NCBI GenBank assembly: GCA_038198775.1
Contig: JBBPZV010000029.1
Location: forward strand, 35,865 to 99,864
From: JACCYJ01 sp038198775
GTDB lineage: Bacteria > Actinomycetota > Actinomycetes > Propionibacteriales > Nocardioidaceae
Direction: 5' to 3'
Length of the DNA stretch: 64,000 bases
Shown here: positions 52,332 to 60,760 of the stretch, piece by piece
How positions within the stretch are numbered: position 1 is the stretch's first letter
Layout of the letters: each line of letters opens with the position of its first letter
Made by a program: the position numbers and the translations under genes
The notes under the pieces: model-generated
Databases searched by the model: none
Told to the model about the DNA's origin: nothing
The model's input: the letters and a program-made list of their open reading frames with translations, nothing else

Positions 52332-52571
52332 TCAGGATTCCGGCGACCGGGGTGGCCTCCGGCTCCGAAGCGGGTCAGGTCCTCGATGCCTCGTCCCTGC
52401 CCCGATGACGTCGGCAACGCGGTCGAGGTCGGTGTCGGGCGCGAAGAGCGTTGCGCCATTGCGGTGCGCCACCGACGCGATCATGCAGTTGACCATGCCG
52501 CGGGGACTGACACCGACGCGTCGCTCAGCGCCGTACCTCCGGCGAAGCCGAAGCTCCCGACATCTCGCCAC
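52332..52571 (-). pseudogene. PIN-domain (VapC) C-terminal remnant
   Basis: GVSPRGMVNCMIASVAHRNGATLFAPDTDLDRVADVIG is the C-terminal half of a VapC PIN domain, retaining the later acidic residues. The N-terminal half with the first catalytic Asp is missing and the residues before it look scrambled. This is a different VapC family from those at 43 and 45 kb. Confidence 0.75.
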
Positions 52572-52703
52572 CCCTGGGTCCCCGGTGGTCGGGAGGTGAA
52601 CGACCGCAGGAGCGTCGGAATCAGCCCTGCCGGGCCACGGAAAGCTGGCCGGCTCCCTGCGCGGTGCCTTCGCCAGCTGATGCAGCGACTTCTGCGAGGG
52701 GAG

Positions 52704-54476
52704 TCACTGCCGACGCGCCAGCCAGAAGCTGCGGCGTTCTACGATCTGCTCGCGGCAGGTCGACACGAGCAGATCGGCCGACTCCAGGTCCATGGCGCCG
52801 TACTGATAGGGGTTGAGACCCACCGCCCGCAGCATGGTCTGGGCCCGCTGGGAGGGGCTGCCGCGCAGGCCGAAGTGAGCCATCAAGTCCCGAACCTGCA
52901 CGTCGACCCCCCTGCCGAAGCCGTGGTTGGCCTTGCCGATGATCCAGCAGATCGCGGCAGCGGCGGTCCGAGCCGCCCCACGTCTGCGGAACACCTCGGG
53001 GTCGCCGGCCGCCGCGCGCGCCAGCAGTCGTTGACACGCCGTGCGGTGTTCCAGGTCGAACAGCTCCTCACAGCAGTCGTCGCAGAGCCGGCGTACCTCC
53101 TCGACCCGGTCGCGGATGTCGTCCGGGATGGCGGTCCAGTCGAAGTCCCCCGCTGGCAGCGGCTCGGTGTCCAGCGCGGCCAACTCCTCCTCGCCGCCGA
53201 CCCGGCGCCGCAGTGAGGCGAGCATGACGTCCTGGATGGGCGAGTCGGTGTCGTCTCCTTCCGCGTCGACCCGGTCGAACGCTCCCATGGCCTCCAACAG
53301 CGCCATCGGGCCTTGCCGGCGAGGTGTCCGGATCGCCTCCTGGTACTCCGCCTCGTACGCGTCGACCGCGTGGAGCGTCTCGGAGGTCAGAGCCGCCCGG
53401 ATGCCGCGGCGGTCGTGGCAGTAGCGGATGAATGCGCGCAGCAGTTCGGGCACCGGCGCCAGGTGGCCGACCTCGGCCACGATCTTGCGCGGAACCCAGT
53501 CCAGCAACAAGATCTCCACGGCGACCGCGCTCCATCGCATCGGGTCACCCGGCCCGTAGTCGGAGCCGAACCACACGATGCTGTCCAGCAGGTCCCGGTG
53601 CCGGTCGTCGTCGAGCGCCGAGCCGTACGACGACGTGAAGAAGTCGTCGACGAGGCGGCGACACTGCGACTCGCTCCACTCCGGCCGCACGTAGCCGCGC
53701 CCACCGGTCGGCAGCATCCGGGCGAGCCACTCGACCAGCGGCCGGCAGGCCGGCCAGGAGTCGCTGCTGAACGGTGGGTAGGTCATGGCGCCGAGTTCGA
53801 TCGCGGCTTCCACCCGGGCTCGGGCGTCCGCGAGCGAGAGGTCGTCCCAGGTGGTGTCGGGGTCGCTGGTCTTGCGCTTCATGTACCGGACGAGGTCGGC
53901 GACCGGCTCGTCGACGACGAACGCGTCCTTGACCACCGTGCCCATGTTGTGGTCGATGTAGACGAGTGCGGTGAGCTCGTGGCCCGCCGCCAGGCGTACA
54001 CCGAGCAAGACGTCATCGCCGTCGCCGAGCACGTGCGACATCTCGACGGCGCGGTATACCTCGGTGTCGGGCAGTCGGGCGATCCAGTCTGGGAGGGCGT
54101 GGTGGCGACTTGCTACTCCGCGCCGGATGCGCACGGCGTGCAGCTCATCGGCGCTCAGCGCCGCCATCACCCACAGCGCAGCTGTCGTCTGCCGGTTGTC
54201 CACGCCGAGCAACGACTCGAGCAGCTGGTCGTACGCGAGGGTCGGCTCGTCCTCCCGAGCGAGCGGGCTGCGCTCGCGACGGTCGACCGCGGCGAGCAGC
54301 GAGCTGACCAGGCCAAGCAGGTCGAACGGGCTGTCGGCGTGGATCGCGTCGTCAAGCTGCGCCATCAGGTCGTTCTCCGGCGCCCGGGCGGGGGGGTCCG
54401 TGTGCGCGACCGCTCGCAGCCGCGCCGAACGGCGCTTCTGGCGCTTCTGCTGCTTGGCCGAGCGCTTCTTGCTCAC
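52704..54476 (-). CDS. Large hypothetical protein with DUF6398-like C-terminus
   Basis: 590 aa. Basic start (SKKRSAKQQKRQKRRSARLR), then a long alpha/beta region with no recognised family. The C-terminal ~90 residues (AAAICWIIGKANHGFGRGVDVQVRDLMAHFGLRGSPSQRAQTMLRAVG) resemble DUF6398, a helix-turn-helix-like segment found in various proteins. No membrane helix. GTG start. Function unknown. Confidence 0.75.
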   Translation of the reverse strand: MSKKRSAKQQKRQKRRSARLRAVAHTDPPARAPENDLMAQLDDAIHADSPFDLLGLVSSLLAAVDRRERSPLAREDEPTLAYDQLLESLLGVDNRQTTAALWVMAALSADELHAVRIRRGVASRHHALPDWIARLPDTEVYRAVEMSHVLGDGDDVLLGVRLAAGHELTALVYIDHNMGTVVKDAFVVDEPVADLVRYMKRKTSDPDTTWDDLSLADARARVEAAIELGAMTYPPFSSDSWPACRPLVEWLARMLPTGGRGYVRPEWSESQCRRLVDDFFTSSYGSALDDDRHRDLLDSIVWFGSDYGPGDPMRWSAVAVEILLLDWVPRKIVAEVGHLAPVPELLRAFIRYCHDRRGIRAALTSETLHAVDAYEAEYQEAIRTPRRQGPMALLEAMGAFDRVDAEGDDTDSPIQDVMLASLRRRVGGEEELAALDTEPLPAGDFDWTAIPDDIRDRVEEVRRLCDDCCEELFDLEHRTACQRLLARAAAGDPEVFRRRGAARTAAAAICWIIGKANHGFGRGVDVQVRDLMAHFGLRGSPSQRAQTMLRAVGLNPYQYGAMDLESADLLVSTCREQIVERRSFWLARRQ

Positions 54477-54606
54477 GTCGCGGTGCCGACTGAGGAGAGC
54501 ACGGATTCCAACGTACGCAATCCTCGTCGGTTGGTCGACGGCCGCGCGCTGGTCGTCGTCCGACGACCTCGCATTGCGCAGAGCGGCGCCGTTCTTGGCC
54601 GGCGGC

Positions 54607-54987
54607 TCAGGTGCTGCGGGCCTCGAGCTGCGCGACGCGTTGCCCGAGGTCGCCTACGGCTCCGAGTATCGCGTCGTTCTGCGCTTCGATTCGGTCGATC
54701 CTGGCGCTGAGACCTTCCCCCAAGTCGTCGATCCTGGCGCCGAGACCTGTCCCCATGTCGTCGATCCTGGCGCCGAGGCCCGCCCCCAAGTCATCGACCC
54801 GCCGGCCGAGACCACCCCCCATGTCGTCGATCCTGGCGCCGAGGCCCGCCCCCAAGTCATCGACCCGCCGGCCGAAGCCACCCCCCATGTCGTCGATCCT
54901 GGCGCCGAGACCTGACCCCAAGTCGTCCACCCGCCGGCCGAGCACGGAAGCCACTACCCACATCGCTCCCAGGGCCAGCGTCACCAT
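54607..54987 (-). CDS. Single-span membrane protein with 11-residue coiled-coil repeats
   Basis: 126 aa. An N-terminal membrane helix (TLALGAMWVVASVLG) is followed by seven tandem 11-residue units alternating RVDDLGAGLGA and RIDDMGGGLGR, then an ordinary coiled coil (SARIDRIEAQNDAILGAVGDLGQRVAQLEA). Hendecad spacing gives a right-handed or weakly coiled rod. At DNA level the repeat unit is 66 bp. Function unknown. Confidence 0.75.
   Translation of the reverse strand: MVTLALGAMWVVASVLGRRVDDLGSGLGARIDDMGGGFGRRVDDLGAGLGARIDDMGGGLGRRVDDLGAGLGARIDDMGTGLGARIDDLGEGLSARIDRIEAQNDAILGAVGDLGQRVAQLEARST
54755..54952 (-). repeat. Three tandem 66-bp repeats in the hendecad gene
   Basis: Units start at 54755, 54821 and 54887; the first two are nearly identical, the third diverged. 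Each is two related 33-bp halves coding for 11 residues. Confidence 0.85.
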
Positions 54988-54995
54988 GGCGGTGA

Positions 54996-55700
54996 CGGTG
55001 CCCAGGTAGGCGGACGTTCCTCGCGCTGTGGGACCAGCGACCGCACCTCGGCGGCTACGACCGGCACGACGCGCTCACGTACGTGTGGGTGGCGCAGGCG
55101 ATGATCATGCCGGTGGGCCTGTTCAGCGGCGGCGTCCAGGAGGAGTTCGCCGAGCGGGTACGGTCCGGCGCGGTCGCCGTCGACCTGCACCGCCCGCTGC
55201 CGCTGCTGTGGTGGCGGTTCGCCGAGGACGCCGGCCGGGCGGCGTACCACTTCCTCAGCCGCGGGATCGCTCCGCTGCTGCTGGGAGCGCTGCTGTTCGA
55301 CCTCGCCTGGCCGGGTCGGGCCACGACGTACGCATGGTTCGGGCTGGCGGTGGTGCTGGCCGTCGGGGTCGGGTTCACGATCCGCTACCTGCTCGGGCTG
55401 CTGGCGTTCTGGGTGATCGACGTGCGCGGGTTCGTGGTGCTGCTGACCACGGTGCAGATCTTCTTCTCGGGGATGGTGCTGCCGCTGGTGGTCTTCCCCG
55501 CCTGGCTGCGCGGGCTCGCCGAAGCGCTGCCGTTCCGCTGCCTGGTCCAGGTGCCCGCAGACGTGCTGCTGCGCGAGGGCACCGGCGCCGCTGCCGGGCC
55601 GCTGATCGGTGTGCAGCTGGCGTGGTTGGCGGTGCTGCTCGTCGCCGGGCAGGCGCTGACCGCGGCGGCGGTGCGCAAGGTGGTGGTCCAAGGTGGCTGA
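54996..55700 (+). pseudogene. ABC-2 family (DUF990-like) permease subunit missing its N-terminus
   Basis: From just after a stop at 54993-54995 the frame reads FLALWDQRPHLGGYDRHDALTYVWVAQAMIMPVGLF and continues through five hydrophobic segments to TGA at 55700. Intact homologues have about 30-40 more residues with the first membrane helix before LALWDQ. The first usable start is GTG at 55083, inside the conserved region. The next gene overlaps by 8 nt and is intact, so this looks like a 5' deletion, with the breakpoint close to the start of the divergent coiled-coil gene. Confidence 0.72.
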
Positions 55701-56496
55701 GTCGGTGCGGGCGTTCTGGGTGATAGCGGGGGCGTGGGTCCGGGCCAGCCTCAGCTACCGGGTGTCGTTCGTCACGCTGGCGATCAGCTCCGCGCTGATC
55801 ACGGTGCTCGACTTCGTCGCTGTGCTGGTGATGTTCGGCAATGTCGACCGGCTCGGCGGGTTCAGCCTCGGCGAGGTCGCGCTGCTCTACGGGCTGTCGG
55901 GTTTCGCGCTGGGGGTCGCCGACCTGCTGGTCGGCAACACCGAGCTGCTCGGGCGGCGCATCCGTGACGGCTCGTTCGACGCGATGCTGGTCCGTCCGGT
56001 GGCGCCGCTGGTGCAGGTCGCGGCGGACCAGTTCGCCCTGCGCCGGTTCGGCCGCATCGCCCAGTCCGGGGCTGTCCTCGGCTGGGCGCTGGTGAGCGTC
56101 GGCATCGAGTGGACGCCGCTGCGCGTGCTGGTGCTGGCCACGACGCTGGTCAGCGGTTCGGTGATCTTCGCTGCGGTCTTCGTGCTGGGCAGCGCCTTCC
56201 AGGTGGTCTCCGGTGACGCCTCGGAGGCCTCCAACGCGTTCACGTACGGGGGGAACACGCTCACGCAGTACCCGCTGACGATCTACCCCAGCCAGGTCGC
56301 CAAGGGCGTCACGTTCGTGCTGCCGCTGGCGTTCGTGAACTGGTACCCGGCGCTCTACCTGCTCGGCCGCGAAGACCCGCTCGGGCTTCCGGGTTGGTTG
56401 CGGTTCGCCTCCCCGGTCGCCGCGCTGCTGGCGGCCGTGGTGGCCGGGCTCGCCTGGCGTGCCGCCGTCCGCCGCTACCGCAGCACCGGGAGCTGA
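55693..56496 (+). CDS. ABC-2 family transporter permease subunit
   Basis: 267 aa with six hydrophobic segments (DUF990-like). RIRDGSFDAMLVRPVAPLVQVAADQFALRRFGRI is the conserved cytosolic loop, and TLTQYPLTIYPSQVAKGVTFVLPLAFVNWYPALYLLGR the C-terminal signature. GTG overlaps the previous stop (GTGGCTGA) with AAGG just upstream. Forms a heterodimeric exporter with the truncated gene before it and the ATPase after it; substrate unknown. Confidence 0.9.
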   Translation: MAESVRAFWVIAGAWVRASLSYRVSFVTLAISSALITVLDFVAVLVMFGNVDRLGGFSLGEVALLYGLSGFALGVADLLVGNTELLGRRIRDGSFDAMLVRPVAPLVQVAADQFALRRFGRIAQSGAVLGWALVSVGIEWTPLRVLVLATTLVSGSVIFAAVFVLGSAFQVVSGDASEASNAFTYGGNTLTQYPLTIYPSQVAKGVTFVLPLAFVNWYPALYLLGREDPLGLPGWLRFASPVAALLAAVVAGLAWRAAVRRYRSTGS

Positions 56497-56497
56497 G

Positions 56498-57448
56498 ATG
56501 GGGATGATCGAGGTCGAGGACCTGCGGCGCACCTTCGCGGTCCGCACCCGGCAGGGGCGGCTGCGCCGCACCCGCCGTGAGGTGGTAGCGGTCGACGGGG
56601 TGACCTTCGGCATCGAGCCGGGTGAGGTCGTCGGCTTCATCGGTCCCAACGGGGCCGGCAAGTCCACCACGGTCAAGATGCTCACCGGAATCCTGGTGCC
56701 CACCGCCGGGCGGCTGCAGGTGGCCGGGATGGACCCCTCCCGACGGCGAACCGAGCTGGCCCGCCGCATCGGCGTCGTGTTCGGCCAGCGCTCCGGGCTG
56801 TGGTGGGACCTGCCGCTACGCGACTCGTTCGGGCTGCTGGCGCGCATCTACCGCGTCCCGCCCCAGCGCTACCGCACCAACCTGGCGGCCTACGTCGACC
56901 TGCTCGACCTGGGTCCGCTGTTGGACGTCCCGGTGCGCCAGCTGTCCCTCGGCCAGCGGATGCGCGGTGACATCGCGGCGGCGCTGCTGCACGACCCCGA
57001 GGTCGTCTACCTCGACGAGCCGACGATCGGGCTCGACATCATCAGCAAGGCGCGGCTGCGGGACTTCCTGCGCCAGCTCAACACCGAGCGGGGGACGACG
57101 ATCCTGCTGACCACCCACGACCTGGTCGACATCGAGCAGGTCTCACGGCGGGTGCTGGTGATCGACGCCGGACGCCTGGTGTTCGACGGCCCGCTCGGCG
57201 GCCTGCAGCGAGTCGGGGGCGCCACCCGCACCGTCGTCGTCGACCTGGAACGCTCGGCCGGGCCGGTGGAGGTGTCCGGTGCCACCGTCACCCGGGTGGA
57301 CGGGCCGCGCCAGTGGTTGTCGTTCCCCGCCGGCGCGAGCGCCGCGCCCATCGTCAGCGCGCTCGCCGCGGCGTACGACGTGGTCGACCTGTCCATCCAG
57401 GAGCCAGCCATCGAGGACGTGATCCGCCAGCTCTACGCCAGAAAGTGA
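56498..57448 (+). CDS. ABC transporter ATP-binding protein
   Basis: 316 aa. Walker A GFIGPNGAGKSTTVKML, Q-loop region VFGQRSGLWWDLPLRDSF, signature LSLGQRMRGDIAAALL (in place of LSGGQ), Walker B VVYLDEPTIGLDIISK, and H-loop LLTTHDLVDIEQ. A C-terminal extra domain after residue 235 is typical of the NatA-like branch. Starts 1 nt after the permease stop. Confidence 0.93.
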   Translation: MGMIEVEDLRRTFAVRTRQGRLRRTRREVVAVDGVTFGIEPGEVVGFIGPNGAGKSTTVKMLTGILVPTAGRLQVAGMDPSRRRTELARRIGVVFGQRSGLWWDLPLRDSFGLLARIYRVPPQRYRTNLAAYVDLLDLGPLLDVPVRQLSLGQRMRGDIAAALLHDPEVVYLDEPTIGLDIISKARLRDFLRQLNTERGTTILLTTHDLVDIEQVSRRVLVIDAGRLVFDGPLGGLQRVGGATRTVVVDLERSAGPVEVSGATVTRVDGPRQWLSFPAGASAAPIVSALAAAYDVVDLSIQEPAIEDVIRQLYARK

Positions 57449-57559
57449 GCGGCCCTCTCAGGCCCCGACGGGCCAGTGCTCAAATCCGAACTCGGCCTGG
57501 CGGCTGTCGGCGGCTGGTGCGAGAGTCGGACCCATCGCCAACCCCGAGGAGGAGTCCCC

Positions 57560-58318
57560 ATGCCCACCCGTGACAGCGCCTGGCCCAACGGCACGCCGTG
57601 CTGGGTCGATCTGAACGCACCCGACGTGGCGGCGGCCAAGGAGTTCTACGCCGACCTGCTCGGCTGGACGTACTCCGGCGGTGAGGCCGAGTACGGCGGC
57701 TATCTGACCTGCCTTCGCAACGAGCGGGCGGCGGCGGGCATCGCCCCGCAACAAGATCCTTCGGTGCCCCCGCAGTGGACGACCTACTTCGCGACCGACG
57801 ACGTGGACGACACCTGCTCGCGGGTGACGCAGGCCGGCGGCCGGCTGTGGTTCGAGCCGATGGACGTGGGGCCGATGGGCCGGATGGCGATCCCGGTGGA
57901 CCCCGAGGGCAACCCGTTCGGGCTGTGGCAGGCCGGCCAGCACACCGGCGTCGGCATCTACAACGAGCCGGGGGCACTGGTCTGGAACGAGGCAGCGGTC
58001 GAGGACCCGGACGCCGCCCGGACCTTCTACCGGGAGGTCTTCGGGTTCCACTTCGACGAGGTCGAGGGTGCCGGCGGCTACACCACGTTCGCCACCGGGG
58101 ACCAGCCGCTCGGCGGGCTGGGCGCACACGAGTCCGGCGCACCCAAGGGCTGGACGGCCTGCTTCTCGGTGCAGTCCACCGACGACGCCGTCGCTGTGGT
58201 GCAAAGCGCTGGCGGCACGGTGACGATGGCGGCGACGGACACCCCGTTCGGTCGCTTCGCGGTCGTGGCGGACCCGTGGGGCGCTCCGCTGTCGGTGATG
58301 CAGGAGCTCGCGGGCTGA
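57560..58318 (+). CDS. Two-module VOC family protein
   Basis: 252 aa: tandem glyoxalase-fold halves (WPNGTPCWVDLNAPDVAAAKEFYADLLGW and NEPGALVWNEAAVEDPDAARTFYREVFGFHF), each ending with an F-x-V/I-x-DP-(E/W)G-N/A strand (IPVDPEGNPFGLWQ; VVADPWGAPLSVMQ). This is the hydroxylase/CFP-30-like arrangement common in actinobacteria. Substrate unknown. GAGGAGGAG precedes the ATG. Confidence 0.9.
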   Translation: MPTRDSAWPNGTPCWVDLNAPDVAAAKEFYADLLGWTYSGGEAEYGGYLTCLRNERAAAGIAPQQDPSVPPQWTTYFATDDVDDTCSRVTQAGGRLWFEPMDVGPMGRMAIPVDPEGNPFGLWQAGQHTGVGIYNEPGALVWNEAAVEDPDAARTFYREVFGFHFDEVEGAGGYTTFATGDQPLGGLGAHESGAPKGWTACFSVQSTDDAVAVVQSAGGTVTMAATDTPFGRFAVVADPWGAPLSVMQELAG

Positions 58319-58357
58319 GCCGGCGCGGGTCACACCCGGGTACGGCAGACTGGCGAC

Positions 58358-59326
58358 GTGGTCGACGTCTCCAGCGCCCGGGCCGTGGACGTCCTCGGCG
58401 AACCCTTCGTGGCCGAGACGATCGAGCTGCCCGACGACACCGAGGGGCGGGTCGTCGCGACGCTTGTGCACCGCCCGGCCGAGCACACCGCCAGCCGCGC
58501 CGTGCTGTACGTCCACGGCTTCTGCGACTACTTCTTCCAGACCGGCGTGGCGGCCCACTTCGGGTCGCTGGGCTACGACTTCTACGCTCTCGACCTGCGC
58601 AAGTACGGCCGCTCGTTGCTGCCGCACCAGACTCCGAACTTCTGCCTCGACCTGATCGAGTACGACGCGGAGCTCGACGCGGCGTACGACCTGATCACCG
58701 GCCGCGACGGCCACCGCAACGTCGTGGTGGTGGCCCACTCCACCGGTGCGCTGGTGGCGACGCTGTGGTCCCACCGACGGCGGGCCGCTGGCCGGCCCAC
58801 GCCCAGCGCGTTCGTGCTCAACAGCCCCTGGCTGGACCTCCAGGGCTCGATGCTGCTGCGCACGGTGGGCACCCGCGCCCTCGAGCAGGTGGGGGCCCGC
58901 CGGCCGTACCAGGTGATCCCCCGCAGCGTCTCCCCGCTCTACGTCGAGTCGCTGCACCGCGACCACCGCGGCGAGTGGGACTTCGACCTGGCCTGGAAGC
59001 CGGCCGACAGCTTCCCGGTCCGGGCCGGGTGGCTGCGCGCCGTGCGGCGGGGGCACCGCCAGCTGCACCACGGGCTGGACGTCGGCGCCCCGGTGCTGGT
59101 GCTGATCTCGGCCCGCACCGTCTTTGCCACCGCCTGGTCCGACGACATCCCCAGCGCCGACGTCGTGCTCGACGTCAAGCAGATCGCCCGCTGGGCACCA
59201 CAGCTGGGCCGGCAGGTGACCATCGCCCGGCTGGCCGGTGCGGTGCACGACGTGTACCTGTCCGCCCCGCCGGTTCGGGAGCAGGCGTACGCGCTGACCT
59301 CGCGGTGGCTGGCGGCGTTCGGCTGA
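58358..59326 (+). CDS. Alpha/beta hydrolase
   Basis: 322 aa. VLYVHGFCDYFFQTGVAAHFGSLGYDFYALDLRKYGRS gives the oxyanion-hole HG, VVVVAHSTGALVATL the nucleophile Ser in AHSTG, and GAVHDVYLS the catalytic His. Serine-hydrolase of the lysophospholipase (Hydrolase_4) type. GTG start with no clear Shine-Dalgarno; CAGACT 6 nt upstream is a weak -10. Confidence 0.9.
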   Translation: MVDVSSARAVDVLGEPFVAETIELPDDTEGRVVATLVHRPAEHTASRAVLYVHGFCDYFFQTGVAAHFGSLGYDFYALDLRKYGRSLLPHQTPNFCLDLIEYDAELDAAYDLITGRDGHRNVVVVAHSTGALVATLWSHRRRAAGRPTPSAFVLNSPWLDLQGSMLLRTVGTRALEQVGARRPYQVIPRSVSPLYVESLHRDHRGEWDFDLAWKPADSFPVRAGWLRAVRRGHRQLHHGLDVGAPVLVLISARTVFATAWSDDIPSADVVLDVKQIARWAPQLGRQVTIARLAGAVHDVYLSAPPVREQAYALTSRWLAAFG

Positions 59327-59416
59327 CTCGGAACCTCAGCACCTGGTGTGCGCGACTCAGCCCGGCTGTCTCGATGAACAGGCGGACGGCAGGACGGCGA
59401 GGCGGACTCGAGCCCG

Positions 59417-59474
59417 CGGGAACCTCCCGACGGTCGCGTGGCTCGGGCCACCGAGGTGTCAGGAGGTTCCCGCC
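59417..59474. repeat. Long inverted repeat in the 314-bp gap after the hydrolase gene
   Basis: GCGGGAACCTCC (59417-59428) and GGAGGTTCCCGC (59463-59474) are perfect complements, with GTGGC-TCGG-GCCAC nested between them (59439-59452). The rest of 59327-59639 has no supported gene. Could be a terminator without T-run, a structured RNA or a mobile-element end. Confidence 0.5.
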
Positions 59475-59639
59475 GTCGGCGGCGGTGGCGACTGGATCGA
59501 CCAGTGCCCGCACATACCGCCGAGGCAACGTCTCCACGGTCCCAGGGAGGCTCAGGACCGCTTGTGTCGGCTAGGTGACAGACGCCACCCGCTGGCCGAT
59601 GCCACCATCCCTACACAGCCAGCCACTACGGAGGACACC

Positions 59640-59858
59640 ATGAGCGAGAACGACCAGCGCCTCAACCGCCCCGAGGACACCGAAGGCCACGGGGGCCACA
59701 TTGGCCACATTTCTGCCGACGCCGAGACCGCTCAGGGCGGCGACGTACAGGGCCACGGGAGGAACAATCCCGCCGACGCCGAGACCGCCGAAGGCGACGA
59801 AGTAGAGGGCCACGTCTACGTGCAGGAGCCGGGCGCTCCCGAGTCGCGCGGCACGTAA
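59640..59858 (+). CDS. Small acidic His/Gly-rich disordered protein (72 aa)
   Basis: SENDQRLNRPEDTEGHG, then GHIGHI, SADAETAQGGDVQGHG, ADAETAEGDEVEGHV: repeated E-D/T-x-E-G-H and DVQGHG/EVEGHV units, no hydrophobic core, pI clearly acidic. GGAGGA lies 5 nt before the ATG. A shorter relative is encoded at 60479-60670. Possibly a metal-binding or RiPP-precursor-like peptide; not recognised. Confidence 0.62.
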   Translation: MSENDQRLNRPEDTEGHGGHIGHISADAETAQGGDVQGHGRNNPADAETAEGDEVEGHVYVQEPGAPESRGT

Positions 59859-59959
59859 CCGCGTCTCGTGAGGCCCGCCCCGTCTTCCCTCAAGTCGGGG
59901 GCTCCCGTACGGGGGTCTCGCAATGGGTGCCGGGGGCCTAGGACGGCCTGATTGAACCA

Positions 59960-60004
59960 AGCGCCGTCCTTCGGCGACCGGCCGGAGGACGGCGCTGACT
60001 TTTG
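59960..60004 (+). terminator. Rho-independent terminator
   Basis: AGCGCCGTCCT (59960-59970) pairs perfectly with AGGACGGCGCT (59986-59996); GACTTTT follows at 59997-60003. It ends the small acidic-protein transcript. Positions 59859-59959 before it hold a GC-rich stretch with CCCGTACGGG but no gene. Confidence 0.75.
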
Positions 60005-60045
60005 CATCCTCAGAGCGGCGTAGGCCGGACTGGGCCCTGCCTGCC

Positions 60046-60385
60046 CTAGAGACGTCGCAGCTGCGCCAGCGTTCGCGCGAGGTGGTTGACGGCCTTGACC
60101 AGCGTTGCCTGGTCGGTTCCCGCTCGGTGACCGTCCACCAGGACCTGCGCGTGGTTGCCGCCGTTTACGTCGAGCAGCACCGCAACGGCGCTCCCAGGTC
60201 GTTCGTGGTACCAGTCGACCCAGCCGGCGGTGCCGTACTCGACATCGGTGAAGGTCTGGGGCCGTCGTCGACGACGGTGGCCGGATGCACTCGGCCTGGT
60301 AGAGCCCGTTGATTGTCTGGTCAGCGCCTTGTCGAACGCGTCCCCGACCGTCCCGATCGAGGGCGCGATGCCTTCGAGCTGAGTG
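60046..60385 (-). pseudogene. IS3-family transposase (orfB) remnant fused to another short reading frame
   Basis: The minus strand has VGDAFDKALTR, then in a second frame INGLYQAECIRP, then in a third FTDVEYGTAGWVDWYHER: the ordered C-terminal motifs of IS3-type orfB (GDAxDNAL, INGLYKxE, ATAGWVDWYN). Each is frameshifted relative to the next. After YHER the sequence departs from the family and continues as AVLLDVNGGNHAQVLVDGHRAGTDQATLVKAVNHLARTLAQLRRL to TAG at 60046, perhaps the end of a disrupted resident gene. Confidence 0.68.
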
Positions 60386-60478
60386 TCACAACGGTGACAG
60401 ACGTATCGCTAGGCAAGCGGTCATCATGGAGGTGGAGCATCGAGCTCATCGGATGATGGAACCTGGAGAGGAACGACG

Positions 60479-60670
60479 ATGACGGAGCACCGCCACGAGG
60501 ACAATCGGGAAGACACCGAGGCTCACGTTCAGCGACCGAGCCACGACGTCGAGCAGGCGCAGCACGAGCAGGACGTGTTGGGACACGACGCGAACGCGGA
60601 TGACGACGTGCAGGGGCACGGCGGGGCGGCCGGCCGCCCGGACACCGGCCCGATGTCCGTGGAGCGCTGA
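60479..60670 (+). CDS. Small acidic His-rich disordered protein (63 aa)
   Basis: TEHRHEDNREDTEAHVQ, PSHDVEQAQHEQDVLGHDANADDDVQGHGG: the same EDTE-x-H and DVQGHG elements as the protein at 59640, rich in His, Asp and Glu. AGAGGA lies 7 nt before the ATG. Function unknown. Confidence 0.6.
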   Translation: MTEHRHEDNREDTEAHVQRPSHDVEQAQHEQDVLGHDANADDDVQGHGGAAGRPDTGPMSVER

Positions 60671-60760
60671 CCGAACCCTCACTCGGGCTCGGAGTGGCGC
60701 CGCCGGTGTATGAGAGCGAAGCAATGGACGCCACATCCGCTGCCAGACGATGATGAGGGC

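Noticed and set aside
57458..59248. 596-codon minus-strand frame
   Set aside because: Antisense to the VOC and hydrolase genes, which have clear catalytic motifs.
59859..59960. tRNA or riboswitch between the small acidic gene and its terminator
   Set aside because: Has GC-rich dyads but no T-loop, anticodon stem or known riboswitch core sequence.
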